A program made the translations under genes and the position numbers. Below the pieces are notes generated by a model. It worked only from the letters and a program-made list of their open reading frames with translations. It searched no databases and had not been told where the DNA came from. From the NCBI RefSeq assembly GCF_014201505.1, contig NZ_JACHEO010000012.1, positions 53,704 to 117,703 of the forward strand: 64,000 nt of DNA. Reading direction: 5' to 3'. This document shows, one piece after another, positions 38,344 through 48,858 of the stretch; the first letter of the stretch is position 1; every line of letters begins with the position of its first letter. This DNA is from Desulfoprunum benzoelyticum (GTDB lineage: Bacteria; Desulfobacterota; Desulfobulbia; Desulfobulbales; Desulfocapsaceae).

Positions 38344-38739
38344 ATGAGTCTACAGGAAACAATCCAGGCGGAACTGAAGACCGCCATGAAGGCTAGAGAC
38401 GCAGCCAGAACCGGCGCGGTCCGCATCCTGATCGGCGAATTCCAGCGTCAGCCGGAGAAAACCCTGACCGATGATCAGGTCATCGCCATCATCAAGAAAT
38501 TGATCAAATCCGAAAGAGAGCTCCTGGCTTCGGCGAAACAGGAGACATCCGATTTCCTGGCGATCATGGAGAGTTATCTGCCCCGCCAGGCCGGCAGGGA
38601 GGAAATCGTTGCCTGGATCGACGCCAATATCGATTTCTCGACCTTTGCCAACAGGATGCAGGCGATGCGACCGATCATGGCCCATTTCGGCAGCGCCGTT
38701 GACGGCAACACGGTCAAGGACATTCTCCAGAACATGTGA
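38344..38739 (+). CDS. yqeY: GatB/YqeY domain protein
   Basis: 131-residue small helical protein of the YqeY family, resembling the tRNA-binding tail domain of GatB. It begins MSLQETIQAELKTAMKARD and has the family SYLPRQ and GSAVDGNTVK blocks (usually YLP and G.VDG..V). ATG 38344 has GAGAGG five bases upstream; longer upstream readings are AT-rich leader. In many bacteria it sits near rpsU/dnaG, which are not here. The molecular role is unclear. Confidence 0.9.
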   Translation: MSLQETIQAELKTAMKARDAARTGAVRILIGEFQRQPEKTLTDDQVIAIIKKLIKSERELLASAKQETSDFLAIMESYLPRQAGREEIVAWIDANIDFSTFANRMQAMRPIMAHFGSAVDGNTVKDILQNM

Positions 38740-38881
38740 TCTGAAAAGCAGCAGTTCAAGGCTCCCCTGCCGCCGCTGTGCAACAGGAAAGCAAGCGCTG
38801 GCGCTGCTGTACAGCCGATCGCCGATTCGGTATACTTTCAGGAGATGACATGCCGTCACCAACCAGGCCAGGAATGTGAAC

Positions 38882-40585
38882 ATGGGAATTGCCGCCGACA
38901 TCGCCATCATCATCGTTGCCGCCCTGTTCGGCGGGCTCATTGCCCAGAGACTCAAACAGCCCCTCATCCTCGGCTATATTCTCGCCGGCATTTTGGTCGG
39001 CCCCAACACCGGCGGCATCACGGTCTCAGACATACACGACATCGAACTGCTGGCCGAGATCGGCGTCGCCCTGCTCCTCTTCGCCCTCGGCCTCGAGTTC
39101 TCCTTCCGCGACCTCCAGCCGGTACGCCATGTCGCCCTGATCGGGACGCCGATCCAGATGCTGCTGACCATCGCCTACGGCTACGCCGCCGGCCGCTGGC
39201 TCGGCTATGCCATCATCCCCTCGCTGTGGATCGGGGCGATCATGTCGCTCTCCAGCACCATGGTGATTCTCAAGACCATGATGGCGCGCGGGTTGATGGG
39301 CACCCTGTCGAGCCGGGTCATGATCGGCATGCTGATCGTCCAGGACCTCGCGGTCATCCCGCTGATGATCATCCTGCCCCAGGTCAGCGATCCCGAGGCC
39401 GGCCTGCCGCTCGTCGCCTGGGCCGCCCTGAAGGCCGCCGCCTTCCTGGCGACGATGGTCATCGTCGGCACCAGGTTGATCCCCCGGCTGCTGACCTCCA
39501 TCGCCTCCTGGAATTCGCGCGAACTCTTTCTCCTCTCGGTCACCGCCATCGGTCTCGGGGTCGGTTACGCCACCTACCTCTCCGGCCTGTCCTTCGCCTT
39601 CGGCGCCTTTGTCGCCGGCATGATCCTGAGCGAATCGGAGTACAGCCACCAGGCCTTAAGCGAGATCATCCCGCTGCGCGACATCTTCGGCCTGCTGTTC
39701 TTCGTCTCGGTGGGGATGCTGCTCGACCCGTCCTTTCTCTTCGCCCACATCAAAGAGATCCTGCTGCTGGTGCTGCTGATCATTGTCGGCAAAGGGTTTA
39801 TTTTTGCGACTTTGGTCAGATTTTTCGGCTATGGCAACGTCATCCCCCTCGCCGTCGGTTTCGGTCTGTTCCAGATCGGCGAGTTCTCCTTCGTCCTGGC
39901 CGGCGTCGGCCTCAGCAGCAAATCGATCGACAGCGATCTCTACTCTCTGATGCTCAACACCGCCATCTTCACGATGCTCCTGACCCCGGCGCTGTCGAGC
40001 CTGACCGCGCCCCTGTACGCCTTGAAGAAAAAATGGTTCCGCCATGAAACCCTGCAGACCGTCAACATCCCCGAATCCGGCCTGCACGACCATGTCGTCA
40101 TTGCCGGCGGCGGCCAGACCGGCGCCTACACCGCCCAGGTCCTGAAACATCTGGGGATCGATTTCGTCATCATCGAGTTCAACAGCCTCCAGGTCAGCCA
40201 CTTCAAGGATATACAGATGCCGCTGGTCTTTGGGGATGCCAGCCAGCAGCTGGTTCTCGAGGCGGCGTCGATTGAAAACGCCCGGCTGCTGATCATCACC
40301 ACCCCCTCGCCGATCACCACGAAGGCCATCGCCGAACAGGCCCTGACGCTCAACCGGAAGCTGCATATCGTCGCCCGCTCGGGCGGCCGCGAACACATGC
40401 GGATGCTGCGTGATCTCGGGGTGCACGGCGTGGTCCAGCCGGAATTCGAGGCCGGCCTGGAGATTACCCGTCAGGCCCTGCTGGAAATGGATGTTGCCGA
40501 CAGCGATGTCCGTCATTTCACCGATCTGGTGCGCGAGAAGCTCTATGCCCCCTTCCTGGAGGAGGAGAAGGAGAAATCGGCATAA
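38882..40585 (+). CDS. CPA2-family K+/H+ antiporter with RCK (TrkA-N) domain, KefB/C-like
   Basis: 567 residues. An N-terminal Na+/H+-exchanger-type membrane domain with about twelve helices (residues 1-385) has [14 protein letters not shown] and the [11 protein letters not shown] segment. It is followed by a TrkA-N/RCK domain starting [18 protein letters not shown] near residue 402. It probably moves K+ or Na+ against protons, gated by NAD(H) or a nucleotide at the RCK domain. ATG 38882 is preferred over GTG 38876 because AGGA is eight bases away. It converges on the ABC-2 permease gene, 44 bp away. Confidence 0.9.
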   Translation: MGIAADIAIIIVAALFGGLIAQRLKQPLILGYILAGILVGPNTGGITVSDIHDIELLAEIGVALLLFALGLEFSFRDLQPVRHVALIGTPIQMLLTIAYGYAAGRWLGYAIIPSLWIGAIMSLSSTMVILKTMMARGLMGTLSSRVMIGMLIVQDLAVIPLMIILPQVSDPEAGLPLVAWAALKAAAFLATMVIVGTRLIPRLLTSIASWNSRELFLLSVTAIGLGVGYATYLSGLSFAFGAFVAGMILSESEYSHQALSEIIPLRDIFGLLFFVSVGMLLDPSFLFAHIKEILLLVLLIIVGKGFIFATLVRFFGYGNVIPLAVGFGLFQIGEFSFVLAGVGLSSKSIDSDLYSLMLNTAIFTMLLTPALSSLTAPLYALKKKWFRHETLQTVNIPESGLHDHVVIAGGGQTGAYTAQVLKHLGIDFVIIEFNSLQVSHFKDIQMPLVFGDASQQLVLEAASIENARLLIITTPSPITTKAIAEQALTLNRKLHIVARSGGREHMRMLRDLGVHGVVQPEFEAGLEITRQALLEMDVADSDVRHFTDLVREKLYAPFLEEEKEKSA

Positions 40586-40629
40586 CGTGCCAGTCAGTTC
40601 CCGGGAAACGTCACCGATCCGGCCACCAA

Positions 40630-41751
40630 TCAAGCCATCGTCGCCAGCGTCTTGCGAAACCGCGCCAGGGAAAGGGTGAATAAGGCCACGCCGATCAGAA
40701 CCAGGCTGATGAACTGCGGCCAGACAACCTCGAACCCGGCGCCACGATACAGGATCGCCTGGGCCAGCATGACGAAGTGGGTGTTCGGCGCCACGAGCAT
40801 GCCTGCCTGGACAAAACCGGGCATGCTCTCGCGGGGGGTGACGCTGCCGGAAAGGATCTGCAGCGGCAGCAGAACGAGCATCAGCAGCAGGCCGAACTGC
40901 GGCATCGTGCGCGCCAGCGTCCCGAGAAAAATCCCGAGCGAGGTGGTAGCGAACAGATGCAGCGCCGTACCGCCAAGAAAGAGGGGAATAGAGCCTTCGA
41001 TCGGAACTTTCAGCAGTCCCTGGACTACAAAGAACAACGAACAGGCCGAGGCGACGAGGACCACCAGCGCCATCGCCCACACCTTGGCGGCCATGATCTC
41101 GAAGGGGGTGACCGGCATCGCCAGCAGGTGTTCGACCGTGCCATGCTCACGTTCGCGAATCAGCGCCGCTCCGGTCAGGACGATGGAGAGCATGGTAATA
41201 CTGCTGATGATTTCCATGACCCCTCCGAACCATTTCTTGTTCAGCTCGGGGTTGAAACGCGACCGCAAGACCAGATCCACTGTCGGGGTAACATTCGTCC
41301 GGTAGCCTTGCACAAAGGCGCTCACCTCGCTGCCGATAATGGATTGGACATAGCCGTTGCCGGTGAAGGCCTGGCTCATCCTGGTGGCGTCGATATTGAG
41401 CTGGATGGCCGGGCTGCGTCCGGCCAGCACGTCGCGCTGGAAATCCGGAGGGATATTGACGGCGAAGGTATCCAGGCCGGCATCCATCCGGGCGTCCATC
41501 TCCGTCTGCATGATCAACGCCGGCGGAGCGAAGAATGGCGGATAAAAGGCGTCGATAATTCGCTCTGACAGTTGGGAGCGGTCCTCGTCGACAATGGCGA
41601 TGGGAGCCTTGTGCAAGGTCTCGGGCATGGCTGTGGCGGCAGTGTAAATGGAAAAGCTGAAAGAGTAGACGATCAGCACCATCAGCATCGGGTCACGCAG
41701 CAGACTGCGCAGCTCTTTGATGCCGAGGTGGAGAATATTGGCGGTGCGCAT
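40630..41751 (-). CDS. ABC-2 type transporter permease (YhhJ-like)
   Basis: 373-residue permease. TM1 is near residues 20-40, followed by a large extracytoplasmic domain to about 170 and a C-terminal cluster of five helices with the ABC-2 signature (ALIREREHGTVEHLLAMPVTP). ATG 41751 lies 2 bp after the rbbA stop; a TTG two codons upstream overlaps that stop. With the RbbA-like fusion and the HlyD-like protein it matches the yhiI-rbbA-yhhJ arrangement of enterobacteria, a presumed drug or lipid exporter. Confidence 0.9.
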   Translation of the reverse strand: MRTANILHLGIKELRSLLRDPMLMVLIVYSFSFSIYTAATAMPETLHKAPIAIVDEDRSQLSERIIDAFYPPFFAPPALIMQTEMDARMDAGLDTFAVNIPPDFQRDVLAGRSPAIQLNIDATRMSQAFTGNGYVQSIIGSEVSAFVQGYRTNVTPTVDLVLRSRFNPELNKKWFGGVMEIISSITMLSIVLTGAALIREREHGTVEHLLAMPVTPFEIMAAKVWAMALVVLVASACSLFFVVQGLLKVPIEGSIPLFLGGTALHLFATTSLGIFLGTLARTMPQFGLLLMLVLLPLQILSGSVTPRESMPGFVQAGMLVAPNTHFVMLAQAILYRGAGFEVVWPQFISLVLIGVALFTLSLARFRKTLATMA

Positions 41752-41753
41752 GA

Positions 41754-44519
41754 TCAATGCTCCTGTTTCCTGAGCAGGACTGTGCCCAGAACGATCAGGA
41801 TGGGCACAGCCAGAAGCAGAGGAATAAAAGAAGCCTGGAGATCATGGAACCCGAGCCCTTTGGAAAAGGTCCCGCGGGCGATGGTCAGGAAATGGGTGGT
41901 AGGGTAGACCCCGCCGATGGCGGCGCCGACCCCTTCCAAGGAAGAGACCGGATCGATCATCCCGGAAAACTGGACCGCCGGCAGGAGGGTCAGAACGGCG
42001 GTACCGAACAGGGCGGCCACCTGGCTGCGCATAAAGGTCGAGATCACCAACCCGAACCCGGTGGCGGCAATGACATACAGAAAAGCCGCCAGTGCCAGGG
42101 TCGGAAAATTTCCCTTGACCGGAACATGAAACAGGGTGACTGCCAGGATGGTCAGCAGCATAAAGTTGATCATCGCCAGCAGCACATAGGGGATCTGTTT
42201 GCCGAGCAGGAACTCCAGCCGGGTTACCGGGGTGACGTAGAGATTGACGATGGAGCCCAGTTCCTTTTCCCGCACGACCGACAACGCCGACAGCATCGCC
42301 GGAATCATCATCAGCAGCAGAGGAATCACCGCCGGCACCATGGCCGGCAGGCTTTTCACATCCGGGTTGTAACGGAAGCGCGTCTCGATCGTGGCCGCTC
42401 CGGCGGTTACCTTGGTGCCGGAGGCCTGTCGCGCCATGGTCGACAGCCAATGGGAATGCATCCCTTGGACATAGCCGCGTACCGTTTCCGCCCGGGTCGG
42501 CATGGCCCCGTCAATCCAGGCGCCGACGGCAACCGGAGTGCCGCGTTGCATGTCACGGGCGAAGCCGGGCGGCAGTTCGATGGCCAGGCTGATCTCACCG
42601 GCCCGCATGCGCTGATCCAACTCAGCGTAATCACGGAGAGGAGGACGTTCGATGAAGTAGCGCGAACCGGCAAGATTGAGGACGTAATTACGGCTGGCGG
42701 CGGTTTGATCCCGGTCGAGCACCGCAAAGGCGAGATCCTCAACATCCAGGCTGATGCCGTAGCCCATGACGAACATCAATATGACGCTGCCCAGCAAAGC
42801 CAGGGTCAGGCGGATCGGATCACGGCGCAGCTCGAGGGATTCACGCCGGGTATAGCTGAGCAGGCGACGCAGACTGAACCGACCGCTCCGTGCAGCCGAG
42901 GCCGGGGGTTGCTCCCCGAGCCGGGGAGCAACGGCCACCCTCCCGGCAGCCGCTGCAGACCTCTTCTCGCCTGGGTCGGCCGCCTCTTCAAGATAGCTGA
43001 TGAAGGCCTCTTCCAGCGAAGCTGTTCCGCGCTTCTCGATCAGCGCCGCCGGCGAGTCGCTGACCAGGACCCGGCCCGCGTGCATCAGCGAGATCCGGTC
43101 GCAGCGCTCGGCCTCGTTCATGAAATGGGTGGAGATGAAGATCGTCACCCCGTCCTGCCGCGCCAGGTCGATCATCATCTGCCAGAAGGCGTCCCGGGCA
43201 ATCGGATCCACCCCCGAAGTCGGTTCGTCGAGGATCAGCATCTCCGGCCCGTGGATCATCGCCACCGCCAGGGAGAGCCGCTGCCTCAGGCCAAGCGGCA
43301 GGGCGCTGGGGAGGCTCTCCAGAACCTTTTCCAGACCGAAACGCCGCACCATGTCCTGTACCCGGGCGGCAATACGTTCTTCCGGTATCTTGAACAGGCG
43401 GGCATGGAGGACCAGGTTCTGCCGCACCGTCAATTCGCCGTACAGCGAAAAGGACTGGGTCATATAGCCGACCCGCCGCCTGGTGTCGATATCGTGCGGG
43501 TCCACCGGACGGCCGAACAGCCAGGCTTTTCCAGCACTGGCGGGCAACAGGCCGGTCAGCATCTTCATGGTGGTGGTCTTGCCGCAGCCATTGGAACCGA
43601 GGAAGCCGAAGATCTCTCCCCGGCCGATACGGAAACTCACATGATCGACGGCGGTGAAATCGCCGAAACGCATGGTCAGGTCGTGGGCCTCGATGGCGGC
43701 CTCTCCGGTCGCATCGGCCTGGCGGGCCGGGATGATGACCGGTTGGTGGCCGTCCCGCTGCGACCGGGGCAGCAGGGCGATGAACGCCTCCTCCAGCGTC
43801 GCGGCCCCGGTCTGCGCCAGGAGTGTTTTCGGGGCGCCGGTGGCGAGGACCCGTCCGCCGTTCATCGTCACCAGCCAGTCGAAACGCGCTGCCTCCTCCA
43901 TGTAGGCGGTGGCGACCAGTACGCTCATGCCCGGCTGTTTGCTGCGGATACGGTCGATCAACCCCCAGAACTGGCGACGCGACAACGGGTCGACACCGGT
44001 GGTGGGCTCGTCGAGGATCAGGAGTTGAGGATCGTGGATCAGGGCGCAGCAGAGCCCCAGTTTCTGTTTCATGCCGCCGGAAAGCTTGCCGGCGGGACGA
44101 CCGGCAAAGGGCGCCAGGCCGGTTGTCTGCAGCAGTTCACCTATGCGCCGTTGACGCTCCTGACGGTCATGGCCAAACAGACGGGCGAAAAAATCGACAT
44201 TTTCGAACACCGACAAAGTCGGATAGAGATTCCTGCCCAATCCCTGGGGCATGTAGGCCACCTGCGGGCAGACCACCTGGCGATGGCCCCGGTGAGCCAT
44301 GCTGCCACCCAGCACATCAACCTGACCGGACTGGATCCGTCGTGAACCGGCAATCAGGGAAAACAGCGTCGACTTGCCGACGCCATCGGGGCCGATGACC
44401 CCGACCATGCAGCCGGCCGGCAATTCCAGATCGACAGCATCCAGTGCCAGGGTCCTGCCGTAGCGCTGGCTGACCCCCAGCAGACGCGCGACCGGTGAGA
44501 TTGCCTGGTCCTGCTTCAT
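41754..44519 (-). CDS. rbbA: Fused double-ATPase/ABC-2 permease, RbbA/YhiH-like
   Basis: 921 residues: ABC domain 1 (Walker [10 protein letters not shown] 43-51, signature LSGGM 146-150, Walker B LLILDE 166-171), ABC domain 2 (Walker A GSNGCGKT 308-315; signature position LPLGLRQRL, common in this subfamily; [12 protein letters not shown]), and an ABC-2 permease from about residue 555. E. coli RbbA was described as a ribosome-associated ATPase, but gene context argues for export. It overlaps hlyD by 4 bp at its start and is followed 2 bp later by the second permease. Confidence 0.92.
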   Translation of the reverse strand: MKQDQAISPVARLLGVSQRYGRTLALDAVDLELPAGCMVGVIGPDGVGKSTLFSLIAGSRRIQSGQVDVLGGSMAHRGHRQVVCPQVAYMPQGLGRNLYPTLSVFENVDFFARLFGHDRQERQRRIGELLQTTGLAPFAGRPAGKLSGGMKQKLGLCCALIHDPQLLILDEPTTGVDPLSRRQFWGLIDRIRSKQPGMSVLVATAYMEEAARFDWLVTMNGGRVLATGAPKTLLAQTGAATLEEAFIALLPRSQRDGHQPVIIPARQADATGEAAIEAHDLTMRFGDFTAVDHVSFRIGRGEIFGFLGSNGCGKTTTMKMLTGLLPASAGKAWLFGRPVDPHDIDTRRRVGYMTQSFSLYGELTVRQNLVLHARLFKIPEERIAARVQDMVRRFGLEKVLESLPSALPLGLRQRLSLAVAMIHGPEMLILDEPTSGVDPIARDAFWQMMIDLARQDGVTIFISTHFMNEAERCDRISLMHAGRVLVSDSPAALIEKRGTASLEEAFISYLEEAADPGEKRSAAAAGRVAVAPRLGEQPPASAARSGRFSLRRLLSYTRRESLELRRDPIRLTLALLGSVILMFVMGYGISLDVEDLAFAVLDRDQTAASRNYVLNLAGSRYFIERPPLRDYAELDQRMRAGEISLAIELPPGFARDMQRGTPVAVGAWIDGAMPTRAETVRGYVQGMHSHWLSTMARQASGTKVTAGAATIETRFRYNPDVKSLPAMVPAVIPLLLMMIPAMLSALSVVREKELGSIVNLYVTPVTRLEFLLGKQIPYVLLAMINFMLLTILAVTLFHVPVKGNFPTLALAAFLYVIAATGFGLVISTFMRSQVAALFGTAVLTLLPAVQFSGMIDPVSSLEGVGAAIGGVYPTTHFLTIARGTFSKGLGFHDLQASFIPLLLAVPILIVLGTVLLRKQEH

Positions 44520-45604
44520 GGCCGCGTCGGTGGTGCCTCATGCAGCTTGACCTGCAGGTGGTCCGGCCAAGCGCGGCTCTGGTCCAGGCGAACATAGGCC
44601 ATGCCGGGCAGGCCCGTTTTCACCCGGGTGATATTGGCTTTCAGCAATTCGGGATCGATGCGGGCCTTGACCCGAAACATCAGTTTCTGCCGCTCACTGG
44701 CGGTCTCCACAGTCTTGGGGGTGAACTGGGCAACATCGGCGACAAAGGAAATCCGTGCCGGAACGACAAACCGGGGTGCGGCGTCGAGCACCAGATGGAC
44801 TTCAGAGCCAAGTTCTATTTTCCCGGCAACAGCGGTCGGCAGGAAAAATGTCATGTACACTTCCCCGAGATTGACCAGATTGAGAATCTTGCCGCCTCCG
44901 GCCAGAACTTCACCCGGCTGGGCCACCCGGTACTGAATACGGCCATCGCAGGGCGCCTTGAGGGCGCCATCTTCGATATCAACCTGCAGGCGTTCAATAC
45001 CGGCCTCGACTGCTTTTATTGCCGACCGGCTGCCGAGAAGTTGCGATCTGGCCGTCGCTACAGCCGCCTCGGTTGCCGCAATCTGGGCCTCGGCGGCACT
45101 GACGGCTGCCTTTCCGCTCAGAAAACGGGCCTGAACATCATCAAGCTCCTGGGCCGCAATCGCATCCTTTTTCGCCAGGACCTCAAAGCGATGCAATCGT
45201 TTCCGCAAAGTCTCCAGTTCGGCCTGGCGCTGGGCGAGCCCGGCCACAGCGGCCTCCTTTTCGCTCAGTCTCTGGTTAACCTGGCTCCCGGCCGTTTCGA
45301 CTGCATAGCGGGCCTGCTGCAATTGGGCCTCGGCCTCGCGACGCTGCGCCTCCAGGTGCTGGGTATCCATGCGTGCCAGAATCTGACCGGCGGTCACGAA
45401 ATCACCCTCATCAGCCAGGATTTCCTGGATGCGGCCGGCGCTCTTGGCGGCGATATCGATCTCAACCGCTTCGATCCTGCCGTTGCCACTGACCAGACCA
45501 TCTTCCGATGCTTCCGGTTGCATGTATCGCCAGGAGTAGAAAGCACCAGCGGCCACGGCGACAGCGATTATCAGCCATAGCCGTTTTCCTTTCAGATTTA
45601 CCAT
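44516..45604 (-). CDS. HlyD/EmrA-type membrane-fusion (periplasmic adaptor) protein
   Basis: 362 residues. An N-terminal membrane anchor (about 8-25) is followed by the first half of a lipoyl/barrel-sandwich domain ([18 protein letters not shown]), a long coiled coil at about 85-200, the second lipoyl half ([18 protein letters not shown]) and a beta-barrel domain. It bridges the ABC permeases to the outer membrane, as YhiI does. ATG 45604 has GGAGG seven bases upstream. No TolC-like gene is in this operon, so an unlinked outer-membrane channel would be needed. Confidence 0.9.
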   Translation of the reverse strand: MVNLKGKRLWLIIAVAVAAGAFYSWRYMQPEASEDGLVSGNGRIEAVEIDIAAKSAGRIQEILADEGDFVTAGQILARMDTQHLEAQRREAEAQLQQARYAVETAGSQVNQRLSEKEAAVAGLAQRQAELETLRKRLHRFEVLAKKDAIAAQELDDVQARFLSGKAAVSAAEAQIAATEAAVATARSQLLGSRSAIKAVEAGIERLQVDIEDGALKAPCDGRIQYRVAQPGEVLAGGGKILNLVNLGEVYMTFFLPTAVAGKIELGSEVHLVLDAAPRFVVPARISFVADVAQFTPKTVETASERQKLMFRVKARIDPELLKANITRVKTGLPGMAYVRLDQSRAWPDHLQVKLHEAPPTRP

Positions 45605-45814
45605 CAAATAACCTCCATCCTCAGGGACGGCGTGTTTCCTGGTCAGACATCTATCCCATGGAACCTGTCATCCCCAACGCATGCCTGCGGCTCCAACAGT
45701 ACGTTGCGGTTGCGCCTGCATGACAATGGGATCAAGCCGATTGACCTGAGGGGATAACGCGATCATTTTCCGGACATGTTGTTGATTTTCCATCCACTTC
45801 CTATCGAGGTCCCC

Positions 45815-46354
45815 TCAGAAAGTGAAACGAAGTTCGATCTGGGCGAGGTTGAGACTCGGGTTCTTGTCATAAATGCTGCCATTCGACTGATGGGACAATC
45901 GTATGGCGACAGAGAAGATGGAGGACAGCGGCAATCTGACACCTGCATGGGACAGGAAAAACAGCGGCCCCCCGAAATCGTAATCACCCAGGACAGAATC
46001 TTCCATGGCGCCAACCCCGACCCCTGCGAAATAGACCACTTTGTGTTGAGGGGAAGTCAGCACGAGGTCGGTGGAAAGAGAGGCACTCAGTCCATCCTCT
46101 TCATCCCGATTGAGGACGTTCACTGACAATTCACACAGAGAACCGAGGCTCCAGCCGGATGCAAACTGTCGACGCCACGGCAATTCCCTGGCGACGAAGA
46201 TATCATACTGCTCGGTATCCTCTCCATTTATCGAATCACCAGCACGCATACCCGCCGAATACGCGCCCGTTGGCGCCGACACTCCGTCTATCGGCATGTG
46301 GAGAAGGCAGACTACAACAACGACAAACGCTAGACGAATCCTGTTTACCCGCAT
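45815..46354 (-). CDS. PagL-like lipid A 3-O-deacylase (acyloxyacyl hydrolase family)
   Basis: 179 residues from ATG 46354, which has AGGA five bases upstream. A signal peptide (about 1-27, ending GVSA) is followed by an eight-strand barrel pattern. The C-terminal IRLSHQSNGSIYDKNPSLN block matches the PagL active site His-x-Ser-Asn; the partner acidic residue may be the Glu in AQIELRF. The family removes the 3-linked acyl chain of lipid A in the outer membrane. It lies between the tetR and hlyD genes, in the same direction. An in-frame start at 46486 would lose the signal peptide. Confidence 0.75.
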   Translation of the reverse strand: MRVNRIRLAFVVVVVCLLHMPIDGVSAPTGAYSAGMRAGDSINGEDTEQYDIFVARELPWRRQFASGWSLGSLCELSVNVLNRDEEDGLSASLSTDLVLTSPQHKVVYFAGVGVGAMEDSVLGDYDFGGPLFFLSHAGVRLPLSSIFSVAIRLSHQSNGSIYDKNPSLNLAQIELRFTF

Positions 46355-46489
46355 CACTTCCTCTTTGAAAATGTGTTGAATCATCAACTGGCCCGAAGGG
46401 AATCTTTCCACCAGTTGCCGGCAGAGCTGCAGTTCCTCGTTCCGACACCTGCCATGGCACGGATTGGCCAAAAACTGAAACAGCACCTT

Positions 46490-47101
46490 CTAGCCAGAAG
46501 TACGGTGTTGGAATAATCCCATGCGCAGCAGATCGATGACATGTCTTGCCAATACATCGGGCTGGTCATGTTCAGGCCTGTATCCCGGCATGAACTTACG
46601 AATCTTTCTCCCTTCAGAAGAGAGGAACACCAGACTGATGATCGACATGGAAAGCATATAGGGGTCGTAATGAGAATTCAATTTGGCCACCAATGCATGC
46701 ACAGCGAGAAAGAGATCCTTGAAGACATGGACCGCAAGTTTTTGCTGCCGTATCTCTTCGCTGTCCAGTCTCACCCATTGCATAAGACGCAGGAAGATTT
46801 CGTCCTTTGCCGCCAGATGGGCCAAGTTGGTAATGAAATTCTCAAGTTGCACCCACGGTGAATCAGAGTCCTTGAGATTGTTTAACAGGGCAGCCGACTT
46901 TTCCCTGAATGCATGCGCCACAACCTCTAGATAGAGAGCCTCCTTGTGGGGAAAGTGGTAGTACAGCGCTGCCGGAGTGAGGCCGCAGACTGCAGCGACG
47001 TCCCGCATGGAAACACCATCGTAGCCGAACTCTGCAAAGAGAGACACTGAGAATTCGAGAATATCTTCCCGCGTTTGTCTCTTGCCGATTGATTGACCCA
47101 T
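46490..47101 (-). CDS. TetR-family transcriptional regulator
   Basis: 203 residues. The N-terminal TetR helix-turn-helix is clear (SLFAEFGYDGVSMRDVAA through GLTPAALYYHFPHKEALY), followed by an alpha-helical ligand-binding domain. ATG 47101 has AGGTGA upstream; the 16-residue extension to 47149 is unnecessary and would cover the operator. It heads the run tetR-pagL-hlyD-rbbA-permease. A 16-bp palindrome in its promoter (47134-47149) suggests autorepression and control of the operon. The inducer is unknown. Confidence 0.9.
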   Translation of the reverse strand: MGQSIGKRQTREDILEFSVSLFAEFGYDGVSMRDVAAVCGLTPAALYYHFPHKEALYLEVVAHAFREKSAALLNNLKDSDSPWVQLENFITNLAHLAAKDEIFLRLMQWVRLDSEEIRQQKLAVHVFKDLFLAVHALVAKLNSHYDPYMLSMSIISLVFLSSEGRKIRKFMPGYRPEHDQPDVLARHVIDLLRMGLFQHRTSG

Positions 47102-47133
47102 AGAATCACCTTGGCTAAAGGCTGCCCAAAAAT

Positions 47134-47149
47134 TTGAACGAACGTTCAA
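47134..47149. promoter_or_regulatory. Probable TetR operator
   Basis: Perfect inverted repeat TTGAACG-AA-CGTTCAA, 33 bp upstream of the tetR start. Palindromes with GAACG/CGTTC arms of this size are typical TetR-family sites. Confidence 0.7.
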
Positions 47150-47438
47150 TAAAATATAGAGGGACGGTCCGTCCGTGTCAATGCATTAGTTGGCCGGCCG
47201 ATTATTTTCAAAGCAGGAGGAGGTTCCGATCACCCCTTCACATCTCTTCCAACCTGTTTCAGGCGATTGATCTCCCCTGTGCATGACGGAATTGAACGGT
47301 TATACCGGTTCTGACCGCAACCGCTCGTTTTGGGTCATTCCGATGGCAAAACGAGATGTATTTTGAAAGCTGAAAGGAAGAGAGCCCTCGGAGGGATATT
47401 GACGTGCAGCCCTTCAATAATGCAAAGCGACGGGGGTA

Positions 47439-48020
47439 TCAGCGAATCAGGCGGGCCGCCTCCAGATCCCCCGGCAGGCCCCGGCGTTCGAGATAGGCGC
47501 GGATCCCCGCCTTGTCGGCATCGCTCTTGTTCTGGGCCAGGCCGCTCTTGCCGCTCATCCGCTCGATCCGCACCGCCACGACCAGGCAGGCCGCGACCCC
47601 CGGATCGGCGGCACCAATCCGGCCGAAGCCGGGCACCCCCTCGTGGACCGCCATCAGGGCGTTGAGGGCGGCGACCTTCTCTTCCACCGCGGTGACGACC
47701 TCGGCCCGGCCGCGGATGACCACCGAATGATACAACTGGCTGACGCTGCAGGCCGGGGCCTCGGGGTCACAATCGGTGCCCTTGTAGGCCAGCGGGATAT
47801 CGACCTCGAAGCACACCCGGGGGTCGCGGGCGATGTTGTGAAGCTTTTCGCCCTGCCGGGCACAGTGGAACCAGATCGCCCCCTGCCGGTAGACATAGTT
47901 GAGCGGGGTGATGTAGGGATAGCCGTCGGCGCCGACCGTCGCCAGCCGGCCGATCCGGCAGCGCCGCAGAATCTCTTCGATTTTTCCCTTGTCCTTGATC
48001 TCGCACTGGCTGCGCCGCAT
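47439..48020 (-). CDS. Pyridoxamine 5'-phosphate oxidase-like flavin-binding protein
   Basis: 193 residues with the split-barrel FMN-binding fold of the PNPOx-like group: IGRLATVGADGYPYITPLNYVY, then AIWFHCARQGEKLHNI and VCFEVDI, a pattern shared with putative FMN/F420-type or heme-binding stress proteins. ATG 48020 with GGGAGG upstream is preferred over the in-frame ATG at 48044. It follows the radical SAM gene by 16 bp. Substrate unknown. The 289 bp between this gene's end and tetR show nothing recognisable. Confidence 0.82.
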   Translation of the reverse strand: MRRSQCEIKDKGKIEEILRRCRIGRLATVGADGYPYITPLNYVYRQGAIWFHCARQGEKLHNIARDPRVCFEVDIPLAYKGTDCDPEAPACSVSQLYHSVVIRGRAEVVTAVEEKVAALNALMAVHEGVPGFGRIGAADPGVAACLVVAVRIERMSGKSGLAQNKSDADKAGIRAYLERRGLPGDLEAARLIR

Positions 48021-48036
48021 CGCTGTTTCCTCCCTG

Positions 48037-48837
48037 TCAGACATCCAGTCCCGGTGCGGCCGCCGGGGCCAGACCGAGCACGGTCTTGATCGATTCCTTC
48101 CAGCGGATGATCGGCAGATCGCCCAACTGCCGATAGATTTCCCGGATCCGGGCGTCATCCTGCTGCCGCTCGATCCGCGCGATCTCCCGTGCCATCGCCG
48201 GCGAATCACAGCTCACCCGCTCGCCGACCCGGTTCATTTTGCCGATCCAGATCGAGTGGCTGACCAGCGGCAGCAGGTCCTGGACCATTGCCACGACATC
48301 ACCGCCGTCAAGCATCGGCTCGACGCTCACCGAGGTGGCAAAACCATGGCCAAAGGCCTGGGCGAGAGCGGCCCGGCGCTCATCATAGCCCGGCGCCCGC
48401 GGCTCCCACAAGTGAAGGATCCGCTCATCGCGGGCGGTGATCGTGAACCGGAACAGCAGCTGCTCCCGGAATCGCCAGAGCTCGCGGCACAGGGTCTCGA
48501 TGCAATCAGGATGCGGCTTCGACACCACCAGCACCCGGTTGCCGGCCGCCAGCAGGCTGCTCAGCACGGCACAGCAGGCGGCGAGATTCTCCGGGACTAT
48601 ATCGTGGTGGGCCGGGAACATGACCTGACCGGGATACAGCGGGTGCTTGCGCCGCACCGCCTCCTCGTCGATCCGGAAGGTCGACCAGGCCGCCGGGGCG
48701 ACCAGCCCCAGGCGGTCGACCAGTTTGGCGCGGGCGTAGCAGTAGCGGCAGCCGTGGGGGCAGCCGATGCCGCAGTCGACAGTGGCGACCGCCCATTCGG
48801 CGGTGCCGCGGACCGGCTTTCGGAAGTTGTCTTCCAT
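48037..48837 (-). CDS. Radical SAM protein, spore photoproduct lyase-like (SPL) family
   Basis: 266-residue radical SAM protein. The cluster motif CPHGCRYC (about residues 26-33) is preceded by VDCGIG. It is shorter than real spore photoproduct lyases and lacks a SPASM-type Cys-rich tail. Small SPL-related proteins of this kind occur in many non-sporulating bacteria with unknown function. It lies between rph and the PNPOx-like gene in one direction, 21 bp after rph. Confidence 0.83.
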   Translation of the reverse strand: MEDNFRKPVRGTAEWAVATVDCGIGCPHGCRYCYARAKLVDRLGLVAPAAWSTFRIDEEAVRRKHPLYPGQVMFPAHHDIVPENLAACCAVLSSLLAAGNRVLVVSKPHPDCIETLCRELWRFREQLLFRFTITARDERILHLWEPRAPGYDERRAALAQAFGHGFATSVSVEPMLDGGDVVAMVQDLLPLVSHSIWIGKMNRVGERVSCDSPAMAREIARIERQQDDARIREIYRQLGDLPIIRWKESIKTVLGLAPAAAPGLDV

Positions 48838-48858
48838 CCGTTTGGACGATCGCTGCCG

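Noticed and set aside
37869..38396. 175-codon plus-strand frame before yqeY
   Set aside because: Crosses AT-rich non-coding DNA and overlaps yqeY in another frame; no recognisable domain or ribosome-binding site.
41757..44345. 862-codon plus-strand frame opposite rbbA
   Set aside because: Antisense shadow; RbbA has all ABC motifs.
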